From Mucilaginibacter pineti (GTDB lineage: Bacteria > Bacteroidota > Bacteroidia > Sphingobacteriales > Sphingobacteriaceae), in assembly GCF_900101875.1 (NCBI RefSeq), contig NZ_FNAI01000003.1, positions 124,001 through 188,000 of the forward strand: a DNA stretch of 64,000 nt, read 5' to 3'. How positions within the stretch are numbered: the stretch's first letter is position 1; every line of letters begins with the position of its first letter. Of the stretch, positions 1-7,347 are shown piece by piece. Under the pieces are notes generated by a model, which saw only the letters and a list, made by a program, of their open reading frames with translations, had not been told where the DNA came from and did not search any database. The translations under genes and the position numbers were made by a program.

Positions 1-63
1 GCTGCGCAGGGTGCCAATTTCTGATGTTACATCTATTTTAAAATCGGTGTTTTTTAGTGTCAT
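1..63 (-). CDS. Arginine deiminase-family protein, N-terminal 21 codons (cut by window edge)
   Basis: An ATG at 63 opens a frame that runs off the left edge without a stop. The 21 visible residues end in SEIGTLR followed by Ser; a SEIG-L segment close to the N-terminus is typical of arginine deiminase and related amidinotransferase proteins, where it begins the first beta strand of the fold. It is divergent from argS with about 86 bases between the starts. Only the first strand is visible and no catalytic residue can be checked, so the family call is an inference from a short motif. Confidence 0.5.
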   Translation of the reverse strand, partial: MTLKNTDFKIDVTSEIGTLRS

Positions 64-149
64 AAATGGATATAAGGAAAGCAAATCTATTCAGAATTAT
101 CAATATTTTATTATGGCCGGGATATTGGCAATTTAATTAATTTTGCCAC

Positions 150-1916
150 ATGAATTTTATTATTGACGCGGCCGTTAAAGCAGTTAAACATTTGTACCAA
201 ACAGATGTAGCATCGGCTGCTATAGGCTTACAGGAAACCCGTAAGGAGTTTGAAGGGCAAATTACTATAGTTACTTTCCCATTTACCAAATTTTCGCGCA
301 AAGGGCCCGAGCAAACTGCCAACGAAATAGGTGAATTTCTTAAAAATGAACTCACGGAAGTTGCTGATTTTAATGTAGTTAAAGGTTTTCTTAATATTTC
401 TATAAAAGACGAATACTGGATAAATCAGCTTTATACTCAAATTTTACCGGATAGCTTCGCCCTTGCTCAACCCAACGGTAAAAAGGTTATGGTAGAGTAT
501 TCATCGCCAAATACCAATAAGCCGCTGCATTTAGGGCATGTGCGTAATAATCTTTTAGGTTATTCTGTTTCGCAAATCTTGGAAGCCGCAGGTTATGAGG
601 TAATTAAAGCTAATTTGGTTAATGATCGTGGTATTCATATTTGTAAATCGATGCTGGCCTGGCAAAAGTTTGGTAATGGCGAAACCCCGGCTTCGTCTGG
701 CTTAAAAGGCGATCATTTGGTAGGTAAATACTACGTATTATTTGATAAGGCCTACAAAACCCAGATCGAAGAACTAAAAGCTACAGGTCAAACCGAAGAT
801 GAAGCCAAAAAGAACGCGCCTTTTATAAAAGAAGCCCAGCAGATGCTCCAGAAATGGGAAGCAGGGGATACCGAGGTTATTGATCTTTGGAAAACAATGA
901 ACGGTTGGGTTTACGCCGGTTTTGCTGAAACCTATAAGCAAATGGGCGTTAACTTTGATAAATATTACTATGAATCAGATACTTACCTGTTAGGTAAAGA
1001 TATTATTGACGAAGGACTGCAAAAAGGTGTTTTCTTTAAAAAACCGGATGGTTCTGTTTGGATAGACCTTACTGCCGATGGCCTGGACGAAAAGCTGGTG
1101 CTCCGGTCTGATGGTACTTCGGTTTACATGACCCAGGATATGGGTACCGCCCAATTGAAGTACAATGATTACCATATGGATAAATCTATCTATGTGGTTG
1201 GTAACGAGCAGGATTACCATTTTAAGGTGCTGTTTTTAATCCTCAATAAACTGGGTAAAGCCGGTGCCGATGGCTTGTTCCACCTGTCATACGGGATGGT
1301 TGATCTGCCATCGGGTAAGATGAAATCGCGTGAGGGAACGGTAGTTGACGCCGACGACCTGATGGCCGAAATGGAGGCCACCGCCAAAGAACAAACCGAG
1401 GCTATGGGCAAGGTTGACGGTTTTGCCGAAGCTGATAAACTGCAACTATACCACACTATCGGTATGGGCGCGCTAAAGTACTTCCTGCTAAAGGTAGATC
1501 CTAAGAAAAGGTTATTATTTGATCCTAATGAATCTGTTGATTTTCAGGGACATACGGGGCCATTTATTCAATATACCCATGCGCGTATTAAATCGGTATT
1601 GAGCAGGGCTGATTATCAGTTAGATACTAATATAGTGGTAACTGAATTGGCTGGTGTTGAGCGTGATCTGATCGTGCTGTTAACCCAGTTCCCGGATATT
1701 ATACAGTCGGCAGCTAATGAATATAGCCCGGCTTTGATAGCCAATTATGTGTATGAATTGGCCAAGGTTTATAATAAATTTTACCACGAGAAATCTATAT
1801 TACAGGCTGAGGATGAGGTGTTAAAGCAATTTCGGTTGCAATTATCAGCCGCATCGGCCAAGGTGATCAGCAAGGGTATGAACCTGCTTGGGATAGACGT
1901 GCCCGAGAGAATGTAA
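150..1916 (+). CDS. argS: Arginyl-tRNA synthetase
   Basis: Class I aminoacyl-tRNA synthetase charging tRNA-Arg in the cytoplasm; 588 residues, normal for the family. An N-terminal ArgS-specific additional domain (about 1-100) is followed by the HLGH nucleotide-binding signature at residues 127-130, the KMSKS-equivalent segment GKMKSREG near residue 390, and a C-terminal anticodon-binding DALR domain with the expected FIQYTHARI lead-in. The ATG at 150 is chosen because the N-terminal residues match the family start. A TAATTTTG box at 138-145 resembles the Bacteroidota -7 element but is so close to the ATG that it would imply a leaderless message, so I do not rely on it. A hairpin follows the stop. 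Confidence 0.97.
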   Translation: MNFIIDAAVKAVKHLYQTDVASAAIGLQETRKEFEGQITIVTFPFTKFSRKGPEQTANEIGEFLKNELTEVADFNVVKGFLNISIKDEYWINQLYTQILPDSFALAQPNGKKVMVEYSSPNTNKPLHLGHVRNNLLGYSVSQILEAAGYEVIKANLVNDRGIHICKSMLAWQKFGNGETPASSGLKGDHLVGKYYVLFDKAYKTQIEELKATGQTEDEAKKNAPFIKEAQQMLQKWEAGDTEVIDLWKTMNGWVYAGFAETYKQMGVNFDKYYYESDTYLLGKDIIDEGLQKGVFFKKPDGSVWIDLTADGLDEKLVLRSDGTSVYMTQDMGTAQLKYNDYHMDKSIYVVGNEQDYHFKVLFLILNKLGKAGADGLFHLSYGMVDLPSGKMKSREGTVVDADDLMAEMEATAKEQTEAMGKVDGFAEADKLQLYHTIGMGALKYFLLKVDPKKRLLFDPNESVDFQGHTGPFIQYTHARIKSVLSRADYQLDTNIVVTELAGVERDLIVLLTQFPDIIQSAANEYSPALIANYVYELAKVYNKFYHEKSILQAEDEVLKQFRLQLSAASAKVISKGMNLLGIDVPERM

Positions 1917-1919
1917 TAG

Positions 1920-2044
1920 ATGTGCAGATTATAGATTGCAGATGTGCAAATGATAAGACAATGCCTAATTCAAGTAATTGGGCATTGTCATTTAAAAAAT
2001 CCGCACATCCCCATCTGCATATCTGAAATCTATAATCTGCACAT
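1920..2044. repeat. Large nested inverted repeat between argS and a lipoprotein gene
   Basis: A perfect 18-bp inverted repeat (1920-1937 against 2027-2044, ending in ATCTGCACAT) brackets a second, inner hairpin at 1957-1989. The arms look like simple text-like repeats built on AGATTATAGATTGCAGATGTGC. It occupies almost the whole gap between two convergent genes. Confidence 0.7.
1957..1989. terminator. Hairpin between convergent genes
   Basis: A 14-bp stem (GACAATGCCTAATT pairing with AATTGGGCATTGTC, one G-T pair) with a short loop lies 41 bases after the argS stop and before the convergent lipoprotein gene. The following tract is A-rich rather than T-rich on the + strand, so it could serve the minus-strand gene as well or better. 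Confidence 0.5.
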
Positions 2045-2053
2045 TATGAAGTC

Positions 2054-2344
2054 TTATCTCCAATGTCCTCTGTGCCAGGCATATCCACGGCGAACGGGGT
2101 GCCAATATCCTTGTACGTAAACGTGTCCGCGGCGGGGTTGGGCGTAATAGCCGTTAATATAGGCGTATCTTCCACCGCGCCAGGCCCATTCGCCTGGCAC
2201 CCAATAGGCACCGGGATAGGGAGCCACCGGACGCACATAAACGGGTTCTGCGGGGCGCTCGGCTACATAATAGTCTGCGGCACAGGAAGTAAATAACGAG
2301 CCGGTGAGGGCCAATACTATTCCAATTTTTGCAATCGTTTTCAT
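2054..2344 (-). CDS. YXWVPGXW-repeat lipoprotein
   Basis: A 96-residue secreted lipoprotein. Residues 1-20 form a signal peptide ending in the lipobox FTSC, with Cys21 as the acylated residue. The mature part is Tyr/Trp/Arg rich and carries short aromatic repeats (YWVPGEWAW, YVQGYWHPV, WHRGHWR) that define the YXWVPGXW or BcpO-type family found in cell envelopes of many Gram-negative bacteria. The molecular function of the family is unknown. An unusual array of CTGACG repeats lies about 100 bases upstream of the start. Confidence 0.85.
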   Translation of the reverse strand: MKTIAKIGIVLALTGSLFTSCAADYYVAERPAEPVYVRPVAPYPGAYWVPGEWAWRGGRYAYINGYYAQPRRGHVYVQGYWHPVRRGYAWHRGHWR

Positions 2345-2445
2345 CTGTTCAGTTTTTAAATAAATAAATTACTTACAGATTTTTGACGACGCCAATTGCC
2401 AGAGGTTTAATGAAGTTTTGATGAACTAACGCGCCGTTTTGCATT

Positions 2446-2516
2446 CGTCAGCATTCGTCAGTATGCCGTCAGCAGTCGTCAGTACATCGTCAGCAGCCGT
2501 CAGTACCTCGTCAGCA
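2446..2516. repeat. Seven CGTCAG motifs at alternating 10/11-bp spacing
   Basis: CGTCAG begins at 2446, 2456, 2467, 2477, 2488, 2498 and 2509, so the spacing alternates exactly 10, 11, 10, 11, 10, 11 (mean 10.5 bp, one helical turn). The motif alternates CGTCAGCA and CGTCAGTA. The array lies about 100 bases upstream of the minus-strand lipoprotein gene and just after the end of hbd. Because the double unit is 21 bp it also keeps a minus-strand frame open as a degenerate heptapeptide (ADEVLTA, ADDVLTT, ADGILTN), but that frame has no ATG and is flanked closely by stops. Confidence 0.85.
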
Positions 2517-2594
2517 ATTTTTTACAAGGAATAATTTTTGCTGATCGGTCGCGAAATTTTGATAGGGGTCGGGAGCCCAATCACCACAACCCGT

Positions 2595-3482
2595 CTACCT
2601 GAATTTATCGGCCACTACAAGCTCCTTGCTGCCGGGCGAATATTTATAAAATCCGCTGCAGGTTTTGACACCGTTGTGCCCGGCGGTAACCATGTTCACC
2701 AACAAAGGGCATGGCGCATATTTTTGATTCCCGAAACCATTGTACAAAACTTTCAATATCGCCAGGCAAACATCAAGGCCAATAAAATCGGCCAGTTGCA
2801 GCGGACCCATCGGGTGGGCCATCCCCAGTTTCATTACGGTATCTATTTCCTCAACGCCGGCAACACCTTCGTAAAGGGTATAAATGGCCTCGTTTATCAT
2901 TGGCATTAAAATACGGTTTGCCACAAAGCCTGGATAATCATTCACTTCTACAGGATCTTTACCCAGGGTTTTGGCTAAGGCCATTACCGTTTGGGTGGTT
3001 TCATCGGTAGTAGCGTAACCGCGAATAACCTCCACCAGTTTCATAACCGGTACGGGGTTCATAAAATGCATACCTATAACATTGCCAGGTTTTTTGGTTA
3101 CCGCTGCAATTTGGGTGATGGATATGGATGAAGTATTGGAGGCCAGGATCACCTCATCGGTACAAATTTCACTCAGCTGCCTGAATAGGTTCAGCTTGAT
3201 TTCGGGATTTTCGGTGGCGGCCTCAACTACCAGGTGGGCATTGGCCGCGCCTTGCTTTAAATCGGTATATGTTTTTATACGGACTAAAGTAGCTGCCTTG
3301 GCCTGCTCATCAATAGTGCCTTTTTTTACTTGCCTGTCCAGGTTGCTGGTAATGGTTTGCACGGCTTTGTTGAGCGCATCGGCATTAATATCTACCAGCG
3401 ATACCTCAAAACCATATTGTGCAAAGGTATGCGCTATGCCATTGCCCATTGTGCCGGAGCCTATTACAGTAATGTTCTTCAT
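2595..3482 (-). CDS. 3-hydroxybutyryl-CoA dehydrogenase
   Basis: NAD(P)-dependent dehydrogenase interconverting 3-hydroxyacyl-CoA and acetoacyl-CoA. The Rossmann motif GSGTMGNG is at residues 7-14, followed by ASNTSSISIT and GMHFMNPVPVM (catalytic Ser/Asn and His region), NDYPGFVANR, and the C-terminal helical domain with GMAHPMGPLQLADFIG. The frame is open further upstream but the family starts at MKNITVIG, so the ATG at 3482 is preferred (one Met earlier at 3485 is possible). It follows bioD by 64 bases on the same strand and may be co-transcribed with bioF-bioD. Length (295) is normal for the short single-function family. Confidence 0.93.
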   Translation of the reverse strand: MKNITVIGSGTMGNGIAHTFAQYGFEVSLVDINADALNKAVQTITSNLDRQVKKGTIDEQAKAATLVRIKTYTDLKQGAANAHLVVEAATENPEIKLNLFRQLSEICTDEVILASNTSSISITQIAAVTKKPGNVIGMHFMNPVPVMKLVEVIRGYATTDETTQTVMALAKTLGKDPVEVNDYPGFVANRILMPMINEAIYTLYEGVAGVEEIDTVMKLGMAHPMGPLQLADFIGLDVCLAILKVLYNGFGNQKYAPCPLLVNMVTAGHNGVKTCSGFYKYSPGSKELVVADKFR

Positions 3483-3546
3483 CATTATCAGGTTATATAT
3501 GCTAAGTTGAGGCAAATATTTTAGTTGGCAAAATACCCGGCATTAA

Positions 3547-4164
3547 TTACAGGCTGATAAATGCACCCGCTTCTATAATTGTTTTTTTAGTGATCTTTTC
3601 ATATTGCGGTACATGCCCCAAATCGGTAATGCCCGAATAATCTAAAATAAAGCTTTTTGAGTAAATGTCTTTAACGCCGTTAAATATTACCCCCATTACC
3701 GGTATGTTGTACTTTTTAAGCGCGTGTAAGGATAGCAGGGTATGGTTAATGCTGCCCAGGTAATTTTGCGATACCAGGATCACCTTGCCATTTAACTGCT
3801 TTATAAGGTCAATCATTAAAAAATTATCGTTTAGCGGTACCATGAGGCCGCCTGCGCCTTCAATAACCAGTTGGTTGTTGGTTTGTGGCGTAATGATCTT
3901 TTGTATATCTATAGTTACTTTATCAATTGCTGCCGATTTATGGGGGGAGAAAGGTTGTGTTAAACGATAAGCTTCGGGATGAAATACAGACTGGGTATTG
4001 GATACCAGACTTTTAACTTTCATGGTGTCGCTGTCGTCCAGCTCGCCAGATTGGATGGGTTTCCAGTAATCTGCTTTTAATTTTTCGGTTACAATAGCTG
4101 AAATAATAGTTTTACCAACACCGGTGCCAATACCGGTAATAAATAAGGGCTGCTTAGGGAGCAT
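3547..4164 (-). CDS. bioD: Dethiobiotin synthase
   Basis: ATP-dependent carboxylase closing the ureido ring of biotin from 7,8-diaminopelargonate; 205 residues. The Walker A motif GIGTGVGKT is at residues 11-19, followed by WKPIQSG (about 50-56) and the EGAGGLMVPL signature near residue 100, all characteristic of BioD. Its ATG follows the bioF stop codon with no intervening base, so the two are translationally coupled on one message. Confidence 0.95.
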   Translation of the reverse strand: MLPKQPLFITGIGTGVGKTIISAIVTEKLKADYWKPIQSGELDDSDTMKVKSLVSNTQSVFHPEAYRLTQPFSPHKSAAIDKVTIDIQKIITPQTNNQLVIEGAGGLMVPLNDNFLMIDLIKQLNGKVILVSQNYLGSINHTLLSLHALKKYNIPVMGVIFNGVKDIYSKSFILDYSGITDLGHVPQYEKITKKTIIEAGAFISL

Positions 4165-5301
4165 TTATAATTGTGTTATAGTTTTCGCAAGTAAAGTTAT
4201 ATCATTTACAGCATTAAAACTATGCAGGCACACCCTTAATCTTTCGGAACCTTCGGCAACGGTTGGGCTAAGTATTGGGCGTACATCCAAGCCATTGTCT
4301 TGCAATGTTTTAGCTGCCTGTATGGCTCTTTGGTTACTATTTAAGAGGATGCATTGGATGGCACTATCGCTGTCAATCAACAGGGTATCGGCCCCGGTTA
4401 CTATTGATCTTTTAAAAAATGCGATGTTGTTTTTCAGCGCAGCAATTTCAGCTGCCGAATCATTTAAAAGCGCGTAGGCCATTTTTACCGATGCCAGGTT
4501 ATGAAAGGAGGGGGCGGTTGTGTAAATAAAGGAACGGGAGAAATTAATGAGGTAATTTCTTAGCCTGTCGCTGCCCATTACAATAGCCCCGTGGCAGCCC
4601 AGTGCCTTGCCAAAAGTTGCTACAGCAGCAAATACCCTGTTTTGTAAGCCAAGCCCATGAACCATTCCTTTTTGATAAAGGCCGACGGCGTGAGCTTCGT
4701 CAACAATTAAATTGGCGCCGTATTGTTCGGTAAGGTTTAAAATGTCGTCCAAAGGTGCTGAATCGCCATCCATGGAGTAAACGCTTTCTACTACCACATA
4801 GCAGTTACCTTTACCCTGTTTTAGCTTGGCCTCCAGGGCAACCATGTCGTTATGCTTAAAACTATAGCGGTTGGCATAGCTTAACCGCGCTCCGTCAATT
4901 ACAGAGGCGTGTATCAGTTCATCAAGAATAATGGTATCACCGCGTTGGGCCAGGGAGGAGAGGAGGCCCAGGTTGGCATCATAGCCGGAATTAAACAGCA
5001 AGCCAGCTTCATAACCGTGAAAGGCGGCTATTTCTTTTTCCAGCACTTCGGCATATTGCAGGTTGCCCGATAATAGCCTCGATCCGGTTGACCCGTTGCC
5101 GCTAAGCGGGTGGTTTGCTACTTCGGCTTCGATATTATTTTTTAATACAGCCGATTGCGCAAAGCCCAGGTAGTCGTTTGAACAGAAGTCGATAAGGGTA
5201 TTCTCCTGCTTCAACGTGCGGTAACTGCCTGCTGCCAGCCTTTCGTCGAGCCTGTTTTTTAAATATGTTTCTGCTGATGCCAATTTAAATGGTTTTAGCA
5301 A
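4165..5301 (-). CDS. bioF: 8-amino-7-oxononanoate synthase
   Basis: PLP enzyme condensing a pimeloyl thioester with alanine in biotin synthesis; 378 residues, near the usual 384. Visible motifs are SNDYLG (41-46), SGNGSTGSRLLSG (67-79), the DEAH PLP-binding segment at 201-204 and the Schiff-base Lys232 in ATFGKALGCHGA. No ATG exists at the N-terminus: translation must start at TTG at 5301 or TTG at 5283. A TACTTTTG box (5299-5306, minus strand) overlaps the first TTG, which would favour the downstream start with a very short leader. First gene of bioF-bioD(-hbd). Confidence 0.93.
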   Translation of the reverse strand: MLKPFKLASAETYLKNRLDERLAAGSYRTLKQENTLIDFCSNDYLGFAQSAVLKNNIEAEVANHPLSGNGSTGSRLLSGNLQYAEVLEKEIAAFHGYEAGLLFNSGYDANLGLLSSLAQRGDTIILDELIHASVIDGARLSYANRYSFKHNDMVALEAKLKQGKGNCYVVVESVYSMDGDSAPLDDILNLTEQYGANLIVDEAHAVGLYQKGMVHGLGLQNRVFAAVATFGKALGCHGAIVMGSDRLRNYLINFSRSFIYTTAPSFHNLASVKMAYALLNDSAAEIAALKNNIAFFKRSIVTGADTLLIDSDSAIQCILLNSNQRAIQAAKTLQDNGLDVRPILSPTVAEGSERLRVCLHSFNAVNDITLLAKTITQL

Positions 5302-5306
5302 AAGTA
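5299..5306 (-). promoter_or_regulatory. Candidate -7 element for bioF
   Basis: TACTTTTG on the minus strand matches the Bacteroidota TAnnTTTG -7 box. No TTTG stands at the right distance upstream, and the box overlaps the most upstream possible bioF start, so it is only tentative. Confidence 0.3.
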
Positions 5307-5370
5307 AACAACCATCAACAAAGACGGGAGCTTTATTTTAACTCATGAAAGAGGAATATCCCTCAATGAA

Positions 5371-5553
5371 CATACGGGTAGCCCCTAATGGGGCATATAC
5401 GATTGGATGTTTTTTCTACAAATAGGTAGTCCCTCCGGGACATAAAAGCATTTGCAATATTGATAGGAGACTATTGGTTTCTATGTCCCGGAGGGACTAC
5501 TTATTTGTAGGATAATAGGAAAGAATGAATTTGTCCCCAGCGGGGACTACCCG
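5371..5553. repeat. Dispersed triple-palindrome element, copy 1
   Basis: About 183 bp made of three palindromic parts: a left hairpin around GTAGCCCCTAATGGGGC, a central perfect 17-bp inverted repeat (TAGTCCCTCCGGGACAT at 5427-5443 and its complement at 5483-5499) enclosing a 39-bp core, and a right hairpin around GTCCCCAGCGGGGAC. The flanks are near-identical, in reverse orientation, to those of the element at 20749-20928. It lies between bioF and a convergently placed small secreted protein gene and contains no credible gene. Confidence 0.9.
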
Positions 5554-5627
5554 CGTTCTTCTATCTAGAATGTTTTTTTCATGACCACTAATTTCCACTA
5601 TTGTATGCGGTGGTTTCATGCTTAAAA

Positions 5628-5655
5628 TAAAAAAGCGGCTCATCGCCGCTTCTTT
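5628..5655 (-). terminator. Rho-independent terminator of the Spy-like gene
   Basis: On the minus strand an AGCGGC/GCCGCT stem with a 5-base loop is followed by TTTTTATTTT, a few bases after the stop of the gene at 5663-6052. Confidence 0.75.
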
Positions 5656-5662
5656 ATTAAAA

Positions 5663-6052
5663 TTAATTTTGCGATCCGCCGCCGCCGCCACCCTGGCCGC
5701 CACCTTGTCTCATTTTTTCCATTCTTTCTTTTTGCGCTTTTTCATAAGCAGCAGCCTGGTCTGTTGTTAAAACAGCTTTTATCTTATCATTAGTAGCCTT
5801 CATCATTGGCATCATAGCGGTACGCATAGCGCTTCTGTCGCCATTGGCAGCAGTTCTTACGCTATCCATTTTAGCTGCCTGCTCTTTGTAAATAGCAGTA
5901 ACTTTGGCTGTCTGATCGTCAGTTAGGCTAAGCTGGGCTTTAAGGTCTTTAGCCCTGTCTTCCGGACTTTTTCTCATACCGCCACCACCTTGTGCATGAC
6001 TTACTGCTGCTATACCCATCAGGAAGCAGCACATTAACAGAAATTTTTTCAT
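5663..6052 (-). CDS. Spy/CpxP-like small periplasmic protein
   Basis: A 129-residue secreted protein. Residues 1-20 are a signal peptide ending VSHAQ. The body is helical with an LSLTDDQTAKV segment resembling the LTxxQ motif of Spy/CpxP-type periplasmic proteins, a second copy-like LTTDQAAAYEKA near residue 97, and a Gly-rich C-terminal tail (about 113-129). Relatives in Bacteroidota are annotated as DUF4890 or Spy-like and are thought to be envelope stress or chaperone proteins; that role is inferred. It has its own terminator and appears monocistronic. Confidence 0.75.
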   Translation of the reverse strand: MKKFLLMCCFLMGIAAVSHAQGGGGMRKSPEDRAKDLKAQLSLTDDQTAKVTAIYKEQAAKMDSVRTAANGDRSAMRTAMMPMMKATNDKIKAVLTTDQAAAYEKAQKERMEKMRQGGGQGGGGGGSQN

Positions 6053-6128
6053 AGCTTTTTTAATTATTTACGTTTTATAATCTTTAGGATAAAGATATGC
6101 GGTAAAGGTTTAAATAAGCCGATGTAAC

Positions 6129-6905
6129 TTAATTGTTGCTTTGCTGTAAATTTGATATGGAGCGCTGCATCTGGGCCATCATATTGGTAAGGCTTTCCAT
6201 AGTAGGCTCGGGTGTTGGCTGCGGTAACTGGGTTGATATATAGCCTTTTGCTTTCCAGATTTCCAAAACGTCTTCGCCGTTTATTTCATACGATTCGTAT
6301 ACGGGGTTGTCTGATATCAGCTTCAGCTTTTTATTCTCCCTGAATTTGTTACCAACGCGCTTGTATACCACGCCATCGTTTTTTGATATTATTATATAGG
6401 TTTCGCCGCTTTTAAGGTCGGCCCAGTTTTCCAGGTATTCGCCTATAATAATATCGCCAGATATAATTGGCAGCATCGAATCGCCTTTTATTTCAAAAGC
6501 GCGAAACGTTCCCTGCTTAAACATGGGTAAATAAAATTTTGGCAGTTTTGATACATATTCAGGATCGGCATAACCGTTCAAATAACCGGCACTGGCCTTC
6601 ATAGGCACCATTTCTATATTTTCGTTATCTTCTTTATCTACAGAAATACTTAGTACGCGCAGGTTGGCAGGGTTGCCTTTTGGCTTGGGTGCCCACTTCT
6701 CATCAATGGTTTCGTTAATGAAATCATCAATAGTAATGTCAAAATAAATTGCTAATGCTTTTAGTAGTTCGTATTTTGGCTCTGCGCGTTCTTCTTCATA
6801 TGCGCCTACTAATGAGCGTTTTATGCCCACTTCATCGGCGAATTGTTGTTGGGTGATTCCCTTTTTTTTGCGAAGAAACTTAATATTTTGTGAAATTGTT
6901 GACAT
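6129..6905 (-). CDS. LexA-like transcriptional repressor (XRE HTH plus S24 peptidase)
   Basis: A 258-residue regulator. An XRE-type helix-turn-helix spans about residues 5-62 (GITQQQFADEVGIKRSLVGAYE). A S24/LexA self-cleavage domain follows, with a probable Ala106-Gly107 cleavage bond (ASAGY), nucleophile Ser143 in KGDSMLP and general base Lys182 in VVYKRV. The C-terminal 35 residues are Gln/Pro rich. The frame is open upstream, but the HTH starts best from the ATG at 6905. It is divergent from a GIY-YIG-like gene across an 85-base gap, so it probably controls both promoters. The inducing signal is likely DNA damage, by analogy with S24 repressors. Confidence 0.9.
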   Translation of the reverse strand: MSTISQNIKFLRKKKGITQQQFADEVGIKRSLVGAYEEERAEPKYELLKALAIYFDITIDDFINETIDEKWAPKPKGNPANLRVLSISVDKEDNENIEMVPMKASAGYLNGYADPEYVSKLPKFYLPMFKQGTFRAFEIKGDSMLPIISGDIIIGEYLENWADLKSGETYIIISKNDGVVYKRVGNKFRENKKLKLISDNPVYESYEINGEDVLEIWKAKGYISTQLPQPTPEPTMESLTNMMAQMQRSISNLQQSNN

Positions 6906-6990
6906 AAAATTTGGATTTGCTAAATTAATTAGTAATTTTATGCTCATAAAGTTAGTAATAATTATTTGTTCACCAAATTTTTTATCAAAA

Positions 6991-7347
6991 ATGAAACGTT
7001 TTGTATATATCATCACAGACAGGAACAGGAAAAATCTGCACGTTGGCTTATGCTCAGACCTGGTAAAAACACTGCAATTTTACAGCGATATGCCTACCTT
7101 ATTTTTTGATAGCGCACAGCAGCTTAACCGTTTGGTTTATTTTGAAGAGATAAATACCGAAGAGCAGGCAATGGAACGCTTTAAAACTGTAAGCACTTAT
7201 ACAAGGCCCCAAAAAGAAAAAATGATCAGACCTGTTAATCCTGACTGGATAGATCTGACCATTGGTTTAAAATTTGAAAGCGGCATACGCGTTAGGCCTC
7301 AGTTACGCCCATCTGTAAACGCTAACAGGCGCGCAATTACTTTTTAA
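6991..7347 (+). CDS. Degenerate GIY-YIG domain protein
   Basis: A 118-residue protein starting MKRFVYIITD. Its layout follows small GIY-YIG proteins of the UPF0213 kind: a YIIT strand (6-9), a second strand LHVGLCSDL where the family has LYIGxTxDL, and a later ERFKTVSTYTRPQKEKMI segment matching the family helix with the catalytic Glu. The Tyr of YIG is His, and the catalytic Arg that normally follows the DL segment is missing, so nuclease activity is doubtful. It is divergent from a LexA-like repressor and its 3' end overlaps the convergent msrB by 11 bases. Confidence 0.7.
   Translation: MKRFVYIITDRNRKNLHVGLCSDLVKTLQFYSDMPTLFFDSAQQLNRLVYFEEINTEEQAMERFKTVSTYTRPQKEKMIRPVNPDWIDLTIGLKFESGIRVRPQLRPSVNANRRAITF

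Noticed and set aside
138..145. TAATTTTG as the argS promoter
   Set aside because: Too close to the ATG (4 bases) and no -33 element at the right distance.
2446..2516. CRISPR-like reading of the CGTCAG array
   Set aside because: Repeat units of 10-11 bp with no spacers of CRISPR length; no cas genes in the window.
2430..2525. Minus-strand heptapeptide-repeat micro-ORF in the CGTCAG array
   Set aside because: No ATG and flanked by stops within 35 codons; an open frame is expected from a 21-bp period.
5497..5703. 68-codon minus frame upstream of bioF
   Set aside because: It lies in the palindromic element and runs into the Gly-rich end of the Spy-like gene in another frame.
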